From: Williamsia sp. DF01-3
GTDB taxonomy: Bacteria; Actinomycetota; Actinomycetes; Mycobacteriales; Mycobacteriaceae
Direction: 5' to 3'
DNA: 64,000 bases
NCBI RefSeq assembly: GCF_023051145.1
Contig: NZ_JALKFS010000005.1
Coordinates: forward strand, 2,745,733-2,809,732
Notes under the pieces: generated by a model
What the model saw: the letters and a program-made list of their open reading frames with translations, nothing else
Databases searched by the model: none
What the model was told of the DNA's origin: nothing
In this document: in pieces, positions 39,512 through 48,239 of the stretch
Layout of the letters: every line of letters begins with the position of its first letter
Position numbering within the stretch: the first letter of the stretch is position 1
Translations under genes and position numbers: made by a program

Positions 39512-40783
39512 ATGTCGGACAAGGAACTCGAAGGCCAGCAGGCCGATCACTACCTGGTGGGGCTCAGTTTGTCCGGACGTCGGGTGGTGATCATCGGTGC
39601 GGGTTCGGTGGTGCAGAGACGATTGGGCACCCTCGCCCACAGCGGTGCGGACATCCACGTCATCGCCCCCGAGGCGACCCCGACCGTCGAATCGTTCCCG
39701 GGCATCACGTTGTCGCTGAGGGAATACCGCGACGGCGATCTCGCAGATGCCTGGTACGCGCTCGCGTGCACCGACGATCCCGAGGTCAACGCCGCGGTGG
39801 TGGCCGAGGCCGAATCACGGCGCATCTTCTGTGTTCGCGCCGACGATGCGCGGCACGGTACCGCCGTGACCCCTGCATCGTTGCGGCACGACCACCTGAG
39901 CATCGGTGTGCTGGCCGGTGGAGACCATCGACGGTCTGCCGCGGTCCGGACCGCGATCGGTCAGGCGCTGGGCGGCGGCGAGTTGGGCGCTGCCGGTCTG
40001 GAGGCTGCTGCGCACGGTTCACAGCCACCCGGCGTCGCGCTCGTCGGAGGTGGTCCGGGTGACCCGGATCTGATCACGGTGCGTGGTCGGCGGTTGCTCG
40101 CCGCTGCCGATGTGGTCGTCGCCGATCGCCTCGCGCCGCCGGCGCTGCTCGCCGAGCTGGGCCCGCACGTGGAGATCATCGATGCCGCGAAGGTCCCCTA
40201 TGGACGGGCGATGAAGCAGGAGTCGATCAACGAGGTCCTCATCGACCGCGCCAAGGCGGGCAAGTTCGTGGTCCGCTTCAAGGGCGGGGATCCGTACGTC
40301 TACGGCCGGGGATTCGAAGAACTCGCGGCATGTGTGGCCGCGGGTGTGCCGGTGACGGTGGTCCCCGGGATCACCAGCGCCATCGCCGGTCCGTCGGCCG
40401 CCGGCATCCCGGTGACGCACCGGGGGATGACCCACGAGGTGGTGGTGGTCTCCGGGCACATCCCGCCCGATCATCCCGACTCCCTCGTCGAATGGCCTGC
40501 GCTGGCGAAGATGCGCGGCACCATCGTGCTGATGATGGCCGTCGAGCGACTCGACGTGTTCACCGCGGCGCTGCTGAAAGGTGGCCGGGATGAGGCGACG
40601 CCCGTCGCGATCATCGAGAACGCCACACTCAGCAGCCAGCGGGTCGTGCGCTCGACGCTTGCTGCGGCGGCCGCGGACGCACGCTCGCAGAACGTTCGCC
40701 CGCCCGCGATCGTGGTGATCGGTCCGGTCGCCGGGTTCGACGCGGAAACCGGCAGCACCGGGACTCCCGCGACCGGACCGTGA
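39512..40783 (+). CDS. cobA: Uroporphyrinogen-III C-methyltransferase with siroheme-synthase-like N-domain
   Basis: A 423-residue CysG-like protein (Rv2847c type). The N-terminal Met8-like domain binds NAD (VVIIGAGSVVQRRLGTLAHS) and has CTDDPEVNAAV, so it may oxidise precorrin-2 and chelate metal. The C-terminal SUMT domain starts VALVGGGPGDPDLITVRGRR and contains ADVVVADRLAPPALL, VVRFKGGDPYVYGRGFEE and PVTHRGMTHEVVVVSGH. It makes precorrin-2, the branch point to B12 and siroheme. It follows cobB by 60 bases. Confidence 0.94.
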   Translation: MSDKELEGQQADHYLVGLSLSGRRVVIIGAGSVVQRRLGTLAHSGADIHVIAPEATPTVESFPGITLSLREYRDGDLADAWYALACTDDPEVNAAVVAEAESRRIFCVRADDARHGTAVTPASLRHDHLSIGVLAGGDHRRSAAVRTAIGQALGGGELGAAGLEAAAHGSQPPGVALVGGGPGDPDLITVRGRRLLAAADVVVADRLAPPALLAELGPHVEIIDAAKVPYGRAMKQESINEVLIDRAKAGKFVVRFKGGDPYVYGRGFEELAACVAAGVPVTVVPGITSAIAGPSAAGIPVTHRGMTHEVVVVSGHIPPDHPDSLVEWPALAKMRGTIVLMMAVERLDVFTAALLKGGRDEATPVAIIENATLSSQRVVRSTLAAAAADARSQNVRPPAIVVIGPVAGFDAETGSTGTPATGP

Positions 40784-40825
40784 CAAGCTTGATTGTGAAA
40801 TGGCGACCAGGCGGCGGTACCGTCG

Positions 40826-42337
40826 ATGCCCATGACCTCATCGACACGCATGTCTGCTGACGTCGGACAGACCCGCGTGTGGGGTCCGCAGATCGTCGTG
40901 CTGGGCGGTATGCAGCTGCTCGTGGTGCTCGACGGCACGGTGGCCGCCCTGGCTCTGCCCCGCATACAGACAGCGTTGGAGCTCTCCGACAGCGCCGGAG
41001 CGTGGATCATCACCGCGTACGTGCTTGCGTTCGGCGGTCTGATGCTGCTCGGCGGAAGGCTCGGCGACACCTTCGGACGCAAGAGGATGTTCGTCGGGGG
41101 TGTGGCGGCCTTCACCGTCACCTCTCTGCTCTGTGGACTCGCCTGGGATCCGCTCAGCCTGATCATCGGGCGCGGGCTGCAAGGCGCTTCGGCGGCGGTG
41201 GCCGCGCCCACCGCAATGGCCCTGGTGGCAACCACATTCGCGCCGGGCAAGCCCCGCAACCAGGCATTTGCGGTCTACGCCGCGATGACCGGGATCGGTT
41301 CGGTTGCAGGTCTGATCGCTGGAGGCGTGCTCACCGAACTGTCCTGGCGACTGGTGTTCCTGATCAACGTCCCGATCGGTCTGCTGGTCGCGATCGGCGC
41401 CATCTTTGTCCTCAAGGAGTCACAGGGTGAGCGACTGCCGCTCGACGTCCGGGGTGCCGTACTCGGCACCGCCGGCTGTTCCCTAGTGGTGCTGGCGGTG
41501 AACGAAGGACCCGGGGGCTGGTTACGTCCGATCGTCGTGGTCCCGCTCATCGTGGGGATCTGTGCGCTGATCGCTTTTGTGATGGTCGAGCGCCATGCCG
41601 ACAACCCCATCCTCCCGTTCAGTCTGTTCGCCAACCACAGCCGCGTCGCAGCGCTGGTCGCGATCCTGCTGGCGGGCGCCATCATCATGTGCATGGCGGT
41701 CTTCATCTCGCTGTACCTGCAGGGCATTCTCAAGTACTCACCGATCCAGAGCGGCATGGCCGTGGTTCCGTTCGCGTTCGGTCTCGGGATCGCGGCGGCC
41801 GTCGCATCCAAACTGGCATTGCGTTTTCAGCCGCGATGGTTGGTGATCGCCGGCGGTTCGGTGGTGGTCGCGGGTTGCGCCTACGCTGCCGCGATCGCCC
41901 GCGATGCTCCCGCCTACATGCCGCACATCTTCATTCCGGTGGTCGTGATCGGCGCCGGCGTGGGCATGGCGGTGATCCCGCTGACGCTGTCTGTGGTCGC
42001 CGGAGTCGGGCCCACCGAGATCGGACCGCTGACCGCGCTCGCGCAGGTGGCCCAGAACCTCGGTGGAGCGATTGCCCTGGTTGCGGTCGGGGCGATGGTG
42101 ACCTCGCGGACATTGTCCGAGGGCGGGGTGACCGGGCCGGTGGAAGAGATGGACGCAGGCCAGCTCGATGCGCTCGCAAGCGGTTATGGCCTGGCGTTCG
42201 TCTGTTGCGCCGCGATCGCCGTCCTTGCCGGTGTGGTGGTGATGTTCATGCGTTTCACCCCCGAGGACGTCGCAGAGGGGCAAGCGGCTCAGGAGGCCGC
42301 TCACACCGACATCGACCCCAACGAACTGACTGCCTGA
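40826..42337 (+). CDS. efpA: MFS efflux transporter, DHA2 family (EfpA-like)
   Basis: A 503-residue transporter with about 14 membrane helices, matching EfpA (Rv2846c), a proton-driven drug and lipid exporter. Motif D1 is LLVVLDGTVAALALPRI, motif A is GGRLGDTFGRKRMF, and helix five contains AAMTGIGSVAGLIAGGVL. The C-terminal 25 residues are acidic and cytosolic. Possible starts are ATG 40826, 40832 and 40850; TACCGT at 40818-40823 would give a leaderless mRNA beginning near 40832. The gene converges with yaaA, 15 bases apart. What it exports is not shown by sequence. Confidence 0.92.
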   Translation: MPMTSSTRMSADVGQTRVWGPQIVVLGGMQLLVVLDGTVAALALPRIQTALELSDSAGAWIITAYVLAFGGLMLLGGRLGDTFGRKRMFVGGVAAFTVTSLLCGLAWDPLSLIIGRGLQGASAAVAAPTAMALVATTFAPGKPRNQAFAVYAAMTGIGSVAGLIAGGVLTELSWRLVFLINVPIGLLVAIGAIFVLKESQGERLPLDVRGAVLGTAGCSLVVLAVNEGPGGWLRPIVVVPLIVGICALIAFVMVERHADNPILPFSLFANHSRVAALVAILLAGAIIMCMAVFISLYLQGILKYSPIQSGMAVVPFAFGLGIAAAVASKLALRFQPRWLVIAGGSVVVAGCAYAAAIARDAPAYMPHIFIPVVVIGAGVGMAVIPLTLSVVAGVGPTEIGPLTALAQVAQNLGGAIALVAVGAMVTSRTLSEGGVTGPVEEMDAGQLDALASGYGLAFVCCAAIAVLAGVVVMFMRFTPEDVAEGQAAQEAAHTDIDPNELTA

Positions 42338-42352
42338 CCCTGTGCCCACCGC

Positions 42353-43105
42353 TCAGTCGGTGAAGACGATCAGCTCCCGTTCAGAGGCCACCTCGGCTCG
42401 CTGACCCCCGTCGGCGACGATTGCGGCCAGCGAGTTGATGTCGCGTACCTGTTTGCGAGACCGGATCAGCGAGCGGGCCACCACACCCTTGTGGTGTTTG
42501 TTGAAGTGGCTGACCACGGTGCGTGTGCCGTCAGTGCCCTCGGTCAGCACGGTCACCGTGATGGCGTCGGGGACCGGACCCAGTTGCTGGTAACCACCCG
42601 ACCGCAGGTCGATGACCACGTCCTCGCCCAGAGCTGCCAGTGCCTCGGGGAGCGCGGGTTTCCATTCGGCTGCCAGCGTTCTGAACCCGGGAATCTTCGA
42701 CCCCGCGGACAGTCGGTACGCCGGGATCAGGTCGCCCGCGCGCGCGACGCCGAACAGTGCCGAGCCGACAGCCAGACGGTCGATTGCCTTGTTCTTGCCT
42801 GCCCGGGTCAGCGACGGGTAGTCGAGTGCGTCGAACAACACACCGGTGTAACGCTCGATCGCCGGTCGTGTCGGACTCGTCCACAGCTGGGCGTTCCGCT
42901 CGATCTCGGGCGTTGCCGACGCCCCCAGGCCCAGAGCCTTCCGGCTCGCGTCGTGGTCGTCGGCGAGGGACACGATGGCCTCGGCCAGCTTGCGGCGGAT
43001 GGGCGTCAGGGTGGGCAACGACAACGCGTCCAGGTCCAGTGGAGCGCCGCGGCCGCCTCCGGCCTTGGTCTCCGAGGGGGTAAGACGATCAGCACAGTGC
43101 AACAC
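42353..43105 (-). CDS. yaaA: Peroxide stress protein YaaA (DUF328), apparent N-terminal frameshift
   Basis: A 250-residue YaaA protein; the E. coli homologue limits iron-driven oxidative damage. PSETKAGGGRGAPLDLDALS, FDALDYPSL, SALFGVARAGDLIPAYRLS and FNKHHKGVVARSLI are typical. The first strand looks wrong: the open frame gives VLHCADRLTPSETK, whereas the next frame from a GTG at 43095 reads VLIVLPP, the expected family start. Adding one C to the five-C run (plus-strand G at 43076-43080) joins that start to PSETK. So one base appears deleted. The remaining frame can still start at the GTG at 43105, but it would lose strand one. Confidence 0.8.
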   Translation of the reverse strand: MLHCADRLTPSETKAGGGRGAPLDLDALSLPTLTPIRRKLAEAIVSLADDHDASRKALGLGASATPEIERNAQLWTSPTRPAIERYTGVLFDALDYPSLTRAGKNKAIDRLAVGSALFGVARAGDLIPAYRLSAGSKIPGFRTLAAEWKPALPEALAALGEDVVIDLRSGGYQQLGPVPDAITVTVLTEGTDGTRTVVSHFNKHHKGVVARSLIRSRKQVRDINSLAAIVADGGQRAEVASERELIVFTD

Positions 43106-43163
43106 CGTATCGCCGACGGCTCAGCCGTGACCGGGCACCGCCGGGAAGGCGTCCAGACCCCGT

Positions 43164-43169
43164 TAAGGT
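43164..43169 (+). promoter_or_regulatory. -10 element, leaderless-type, for proS
   Basis: TAAGGT lies six bases before the GTG at 43176, matching the leaderless arrangement of several other genes here. Confidence 0.4.
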
Positions 43170-43175
43170 GACACC

Positions 43176-44915
43176 GTGATCACACGCATGTCGACCCTGT
43201 TCCTGCGCACGCTGCGCGACGACCCAGCCGACGCCGAGGTACCCAGCCACCGGCTGCTGGTCCGCGGCGGTTACGTCCGTCGGGTCGCCCCAGGCGTGTA
43301 CAGCTGGCTGCCCCTGGGCCTGAAGGTGTTGCGCAAGGTGGAGACCGTGGTGCGCGAAGAGATGGACAACATCGGAGGCCAGGAGATCTCTCTGCCCGCG
43401 CTGCTCCCGCGCGACCCGTATGAGGTCACCGGCCGCTGGACCGAATACGGCGATGCCCTCTTCCGGCTCAAGGATCGTAAGGGCGCCGACATGCTGCTCG
43501 GACCGACACACGAGGAGCTGTTCGCGCAGCTGGTGAAGGGGGAGTACTCGTCCTACAAAGACCTCCCGGTCACGCTGTACCAGATCCAGACCAAGTATCG
43601 CGACGAGGAACGCCCGCGTGCGGGCATCCTGCGCGGCCGCGAGTTCATCATGAAGGACTCGTATTCCTTCGACCTGGACACCGACGGATCGAAGGCGTCC
43701 TACGACGCCCACCGAGAGGCGTATCAGGCGATCTTCCGCAGGCTCCAGGTCAAGTACGTCATCGTGGCCGCCACCTCGGGCGCGATGGGGGGCAGCGCGT
43801 CCGAGGAGTTCCTCGCCGAGAGCGAGGTGGGCGAGGACACCTATGTCCGCAGCCCCGAATCCGGGTATGCGGCCAACGTCGAGGCGGTCATCACCCCGGC
43901 ACCGCCGGCGCGCGCCATCGAGGGCCTGCCCGAGGCGACCGTGCACGACACCGGCAACACCCCCACCATCGACACACTCGTGGCGTGGGCCCGGGAGACC
44001 TTCCCTGATCGCGGCTTCACTGCGGCGGACACGCTCAAGAACGTGGTCGTGAAGCTGCGCCGACCCGACGGCACGACCGAATTGCTCGCGGTGGGTGTGC
44101 CGGGGGATCGCGAAGTCGACATGAAGCGGCTCGAAGCAGCTGTGGAACCTGCTGTGCCCGAACTCATCACAGACGCCGACTTTGCGGCCAACCCGTTTCT
44201 GGTCCGCGGTTACATCGGCCCGAAGGCCTTGCAGGACAACGGTGTGCGCTACCTGGTCGACCCCAGGATCGTCGACGGCACCGCGTGGATCACCGGCGCG
44301 AACGAGCCGGGCAAGCATGTGGTGGACCTGGTGGTCGGGCGGGACTTCGTGCCCGATGGCACGATCGAAGCCGCCGAGGTGCGCGACGGGGATCCGTCGC
44401 CCGATGGCCTTGGCACGCTGGTGACCGCCCGGGGGATCGAGATCGGCCACATCTTCCAGCTGGGTACCAAGTACACCGACGCATTCGATGTGGACGTCCT
44501 CGGCGAGAACGGCAAGCCCGTCCGGCTCATCCAGGGTTCCTACGGGGTCGGCGTGTCCCGGATGGTCGCCGTGATCGCCGAGCAACACCACGACGAGAAG
44601 GGTCTACGGTGGCCGAAGTCCGTGGCGCCCTTCGACATCCACCTCGTGATCGCGAACAAGGACGAGCAGGCGTGGGCCGGGGCGCAGAGCCTGGCCGCCG
44701 ACCTCGACGCAGCCGGTATGTCCGTGTTGATCGACGACCGAAAGGCCTCACCCGGAGTGAAGTTCAAGGACGCCGAACTGCTGGGCATGCCCGTGGTGGT
44801 GGTGGTCGGCCGAGGTTGGGCGAACGGCACGGTGGAGATCCGGGATCGCTTCACCGGAGAGGCCACCGAGGTCGCTTCCGACGTGGCGGTCGAGACGTTG
44901 CTTGCGGGCCGCTGA
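43176..44915 (+). CDS. proS: Prolyl-tRNA synthetase (bacterial type with editing domain)
   Basis: A 579-residue class II synthetase. N-terminal catalytic segments include [48 protein letters not shown] and [20 protein letters not shown]. The insertion (editing) domain spans roughly residues 220-400. The third motif region is [20 protein letters not shown], followed by an anticodon-binding domain with [20 protein letters not shown]. The long form with an editing insert is usual for bacteria. The GTG start lies six bases after a TAAGGT hexamer. It converges with the DUF4439 gene, one base apart. Confidence 0.97.
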   Translation: MITRMSTLFLRTLRDDPADAEVPSHRLLVRGGYVRRVAPGVYSWLPLGLKVLRKVETVVREEMDNIGGQEISLPALLPRDPYEVTGRWTEYGDALFRLKDRKGADMLLGPTHEELFAQLVKGEYSSYKDLPVTLYQIQTKYRDEERPRAGILRGREFIMKDSYSFDLDTDGSKASYDAHREAYQAIFRRLQVKYVIVAATSGAMGGSASEEFLAESEVGEDTYVRSPESGYAANVEAVITPAPPARAIEGLPEATVHDTGNTPTIDTLVAWARETFPDRGFTAADTLKNVVVKLRRPDGTTELLAVGVPGDREVDMKRLEAAVEPAVPELITDADFAANPFLVRGYIGPKALQDNGVRYLVDPRIVDGTAWITGANEPGKHVVDLVVGRDFVPDGTIEAAEVRDGDPSPDGLGTLVTARGIEIGHIFQLGTKYTDAFDVDVLGENGKPVRLIQGSYGVGVSRMVAVIAEQHHDEKGLRWPKSVAPFDIHLVIANKDEQAWAGAQSLAADLDAAGMSVLIDDRKASPGVKFKDAELLGMPVVVVVGRGWANGTVEIRDRFTGEATEVASDVAVETLLAGR

Positions 44916-44916
44916 C

Positions 44917-45351
44917 TCAGATCGTGCTGCCGGGCAACGCGACGGTCGACGGCGAGATCCGCAGCGCCAGACGCCATGTCGCCGCCCGACGGGCGCTGTC
45001 GGTCAATCCGCCCAGCGCCAGGCCGCGTGCGGCGGCGTCCTCGGCGCGTTCCAGCAGGGCCCGGTAAGCGATCGTGCAGTCCTCTTCGGTGGACAGCGCG
45101 ACGGTGAGGGCAGAAACCGGGTCGGTGATCGGCTGCGGTAGATCGTAGCCGGGTGCTGCCTCCGGCACCTCGGCCGCGGCGGTGGTGAGAGCCGCGGTCA
45201 ACTCTTCTCGACGTGATCGATGTTCGGCGGTGAACTCGGCGATGGTCTGTGCGCGGGCCGTGGCCGCGTACGCCGCGACCACCCCGTAGGTGAAGATAGT
45301 CGCGTTCTCCGCATCAAGGGTCGCAGCGAGGGCGTCGGTGGTCACGGTCAC
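44917..45351 (-). CDS. DUF4439 ferritin-like-fold protein (Rv2844-like)
   Basis: A 144-residue, mostly helical protein of the actinobacterial DUF4439 family, which has a ferritin-like four-helix fold. The N-terminal helix is LAATLDAENATIFTYGVVAA; a later segment is VALSTEEDCTIAYRALLERA. I see no complete di-iron ligand set, so metal binding is unproven. The start GTG overlaps the end of the lipoprotein gene upstream by four bases (GTGA), so both are translationally coupled. The pair matches Rv2844-Rv2843 in place. Confidence 0.75.
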   Translation of the reverse strand: MTVTTDALAATLDAENATIFTYGVVAAYAATARAQTIAEFTAEHRSRREELTAALTTAAAEVPEAAPGYDLPQPITDPVSALTVALSTEEDCTIAYRALLERAEDAAARGLALGGLTDSARRAATWRLALRISPSTVALPGSTI

Positions 45352-45905
45352 GACAGTTGCACCGCCACAGCCGTTGTGGTGCCGGCGCTGATCGACCCGA
45401 GGAGCCCGGCGACATACCCCTGGGTCTGCACCGCCAGGTCACCGGCCGACCGGGCGGAGGCGGTGAGCTGTACACGCAACTGATCGATCGTCGGTGGGGC
45501 CGGTGGACTCGGACTCGGCGCCGCGGAACTCGATGCGCTGGCCGCGCGTCCGCTGTCGAGACGGGTGATCTCGTCGGTCAGCGCCCGTGCATGCGTGCTG
45601 CGCTCCTGAGCGATCACCGTCAGTGCGGCCGCCCGGTCGGGATTGGTCGCCACCGCTGCCGTCGCGGCAGTTGCATCGGCGTTCGCCGAGGCTACCTGGG
45701 GGAGTAGTTGGTCGGCGAGCTTTTGTTTCGCGGTGACCTCCGCGCTGTCACCGCACGCAGCCACCGTCGCGACCGCGGCCGCACCCGCCGACAACACAAG
45801 CGTCGATCGCAGGAAAATCCGTCGCGTAGGACTCCAGCTGGTGGAGTCCGAGGTTTCCACGGACCTCACCAGGTCCATCGAGTTTCGTACGTCACTGACC
45901 GTCAC
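45348..45905 (-). CDS. Tat-exported lipoprotein (Rv2843-like)
   Basis: A 185-residue protein whose N-terminal region has a twin-arginine motif, TRRIFLRS (about residues 27-34). A hydrophobic stretch LVLSAGAAAVATVAAC follows, ending in a good lipobox (VAAC). The mature part is Ala/Thr-rich and helical, with a Ser/Pro-rich break (SSSAAPSPSPPAPP) in the middle; it looks ferritin-like or coiled. No enzymatic motif is visible. It is the first gene of a two-gene unit with the DUF4439 protein, and the two halves may form a complex across or at the membrane. Confidence 0.75.
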   Translation of the reverse strand: MTVSDVRNSMDLVRSVETSDSTSWSPTRRIFLRSTLVLSAGAAAVATVAACGDSAEVTAKQKLADQLLPQVASANADATAATAAVATNPDRAAALTVIAQERSTHARALTDEITRLDSGRAASASSSAAPSPSPPAPPTIDQLRVQLTASARSAGDLAVQTQGYVAGLLGSISAGTTTAVAVQLS

Positions 45906-46116
45906 AGGTTCACATAGTGCCAGTCGCGCTCGGCAAGGGAAGACTCTGCCGGTTCGCGGTGGGTCGCGTGCCCTGCCGACCGAGCAGGTGGGCGAAACGG
46001 TGTCCGCGGGGCGTTAAGCTGATGGCCACACGCCGCATCGCCGATGCGAGGCATGCGGTCGACCATCGACCGCTCGACATGCTGGAAACCGACAACTGCA
46101 CATGGAGGAGACGCCG

Positions 46117-46713
46117 ATGCCCGGGGCAATCGACCAGGACCGGATCAGCGCACTGCTCGAGCCGATCGCCGCTCAGAACGGCTACGACGTCGAGGAACTG
46201 ACGGTGTCCGCCTCCGGTGCGGAGAACGTGGTCAAGGTGGTCGTCGACCGCGATGGTGGCGCCACACTCGACGAACTGGCCGCCCTGAGCAGATCCATCT
46301 CCGAAGTGCTCGACGCTCCGGTCGAATCCGGCGACTCCGTCGGCGACAGGACATCGGCCGACCCGGTTGCCGCATTCGACACCTATGTGTTGGAAGTGAC
46401 TTCACCGGGCGTGGACCGCCCGCTCACGGCAGCGCGTCATTGGCGACGCGCCGCCGGCCGCAAAGTTGTCGTCGACCTCGTCGGCGAGCCACCCGAGCGG
46501 GTCGCCGGGCGGGTGGGGCGACTGGCCGATGACGAGAACAGCGTGTCGGTGGTCATCAAGTCCGGCCGGGGACTGACCACCCGGGAGATCGAGCTGGCGG
46601 CGGTACGCAAGGCGTTCGTACAGGTGGACTTCGGTGAACCGTCCCCTGCGGAACTAGAGAAGTGCGGCCTCGATCCCGAACAGATCGAGGCAAGACGGAA
46701 AGGGAACAAATGA
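46117..46713 (+). CDS. rimP: Ribosome maturation factor RimP
   Basis: A 198-residue RimP, needed for 30S subunit assembly. The N-terminal domain has [13 protein letters not shown] and [10 protein letters not shown], and the signature [14 protein letters not shown] follows. About 18 residues ([19 protein letters not shown]) are inserted before this signature compared with the shorter E. coli protein. The ATG at 46117 is preceded by GGAGGAG; another ATG at 46102 lies before that Shine-Dalgarno sequence. Its stop overlaps the nusA start (ATGA). Confidence 0.93.
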   Translation: MPGAIDQDRISALLEPIAAQNGYDVEELTVSASGAENVVKVVVDRDGGATLDELAALSRSISEVLDAPVESGDSVGDRTSADPVAAFDTYVLEVTSPGVDRPLTAARHWRRAAGRKVVVDLVGEPPERVAGRVGRLADDENSVSVVIKSGRGLTTREIELAAVRKAFVQVDFGEPSPAELEKCGLDPEQIEARRKGNK

Positions 46714-47735
46714 ATATCGATATCGCAGCGTTGAGAATGATCGAGGCCGAGAAGGGCATCTCGATCGACACCGTCATCGAGACCATCCAGTCGGCTCTGC
46801 TGACCGCGTACCGCCACACCGACGGATTCGCGCCCCACGCGTACATCGACGTGGACCGCAAGTCGGGTCAGGTGCGGGTGATGGCGCAGGAACGTGACGA
46901 GGACGGCAACGTCATCTCCGAATGGGACGACACACCAGAGGGATTCGGGCGGATCGCGGCGACCACCGCACGGCAGGTCATCCTGCAGCGTCTCCGAGAT
47001 GCCGAGCACGACAAGAACTTCGGCGAGTTCTCCACCCACGAGGGCGAGATCGTCGGCGGCGTGGTCCAGCAGGACGCCCGGGCGAACGCACGCGGCATGG
47101 TGGTCGTGCGGATCGGCAGCGAGGCAACGGGACAAGAAGGTGTGCTGCCGCCGGCGGAACAGGTGCCGGGAGAGAAGTACGTGCACGGCGAGCGGATTAA
47201 GTGCTACGTGGTGGGCGTCACCCGCGGAGCGCGTGGACTCCAGATCACGCTGTCGCGAACCCATCCGAACCTGGTCCGCAAACTCTTCTCGCTCGAGGTC
47301 CCGGAGATCGAAGACGGGTCGGTGGAGATCGTCGCCGTGGCCCGCGAGGCCGGGCATCGATCGAAGATCGCAGTGCACACCGGGGTCGCCGGGCTCAACG
47401 CCAAGGGCGCCTGCATCGGGCCGATGGGGCAGCGGGTCCGCAACGTGATGAGTGAACTGGCCGGAGAGAAGATCGACATCATCGACTACGACACCGATCC
47501 CGCGGTGTTCGTCGGTAACGCGCTCTCGCCGTCGAAGGTCATCTCGGTCACGGTGGTCGATCTGGCTGCCAAGGCGGCGCGGGTCGTGGTTCCCGACTAC
47601 CAGTTGTCGCTGGCCATCGGCAAGGAAGGGCAGAATGCCCGGCTCGCGGCGAGGCTCACCGGGTGGCGTATCGACATCCGTAGTGACGCCCAGCCCGATC
47701 CCGACCATGTCGAGTCGGCGGCGGGTGCGAGCTGA
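46710..47735 (+). CDS. nusA: Transcription termination/antitermination factor NusA
   Basis: A 341-residue NusA of the short actinobacterial form, without the acidic C-terminal repeats of E. coli. It has the RNA-polymerase-binding N-domain (about 1-125), S1 (about 130-195, with [20 protein letters not shown]), KH1 ([20 protein letters not shown]) and KH2 ([19 protein letters not shown]). It modulates pausing, termination and rRNA antitermination. The start overlaps rimP by four bases. The intact KH GxxG loops suggest normal RNA binding. Confidence 0.96.
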   Translation: MNIDIAALRMIEAEKGISIDTVIETIQSALLTAYRHTDGFAPHAYIDVDRKSGQVRVMAQERDEDGNVISEWDDTPEGFGRIAATTARQVILQRLRDAEHDKNFGEFSTHEGEIVGGVVQQDARANARGMVVVRIGSEATGQEGVLPPAEQVPGEKYVHGERIKCYVVGVTRGARGLQITLSRTHPNLVRKLFSLEVPEIEDGSVEIVAVAREAGHRSKIAVHTGVAGLNAKGACIGPMGQRVRNVMSELAGEKIDIIDYDTDPAVFVGNALSPSKVISVTVVDLAAKAARVVVPDYQLSLAIGKEGQNARLAARLTGWRIDIRSDAQPDPDHVESAAGAS

Positions 47736-47761
47736 CCGAAAACTCGCCGGAAAGGGTGGCA

Positions 47762-47792
47762 TTGGCATCTGCAGCGCCCAGGACGGTAGACT
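47762..47792 (+). promoter_or_regulatory. Candidate internal promoter before ylxR-infB
   Basis: TTGGCA at 47762-47767 and TAGACT at 47787-47792 are separated by 19 bases. The GTG at 47798 follows five bases later, so this may give a leaderless ylxR-infB mRNA separate from rimP-nusA. Confidence 0.5.
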
Positions 47793-47797
47793 TTGCG

Positions 47798-48136
47798 GTG
47801 GTCCACAGTGATCCTTCGCCCCACCGCGAGAAAACTCCGATGCGTACCTGCGTCGGATGTCGACAGTGTCGCCCGGCCACCGAACTCATTCGGCTGGTCG
47901 TCTGCACTGACGACGGTCTCCCGGCTGTTGTGATCGACCATCGAAAGACCATGCCAGGGCGAGGAGCCTGGCTGCATCCCGAACCGGCATGTCTGGTCAC
48001 GGCGGTGCAGCGCAGAGCCTTCGCAAGGGCATTTCGGCTCGGCGGGTTGACCGTCGACGTCGATCTACTGACCCGAGAGATCGAGTCGGTAGCCACACAG
48101 AGAGGCCGGCAGCAGTCGGCCACTAAGGACAGGTAG
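47798..48136 (+). CDS. ylxR: YlxR (DUF448) RNA-binding-type protein
   Basis: A protein of about 112 residues in the YlxR family found between nusA and infB in many bacteria. The signature [20 protein letters not shown] is followed by [20 protein letters not shown]. The family is proposed to bind RNA, and in some firmicutes YlxR affects transcription or RNase P; the role here is unknown. The start is uncertain: GTG 47798 sits just after a TAGACT hexamer, and GTG 47756 adds 14 residues that are not conserved. Confidence 0.85.
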   Translation: MVHSDPSPHREKTPMRTCVGCRQCRPATELIRLVVCTDDGLPAVVIDHRKTMPGRGAWLHPEPACLVTAVQRRAFARAFRLGGLTVDVDLLTREIESVATQRGRQQSATKDR

Positions 48137-48239
48137 CAGAAGACATGAGCACACCGTGAAGTTCTTGCGATGAGCACGTTTCGGACGTAGACCGAGGTCG
48201 TAGCGGGCAATGCCGCTCGACCTCCAAGTGAGGAGAGCA

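Noticed and set aside
43089-44591. 500-codon minus-strand frame opposite proS
   Set aside because: Antisense shadow of ProS; composition reflects its complement.
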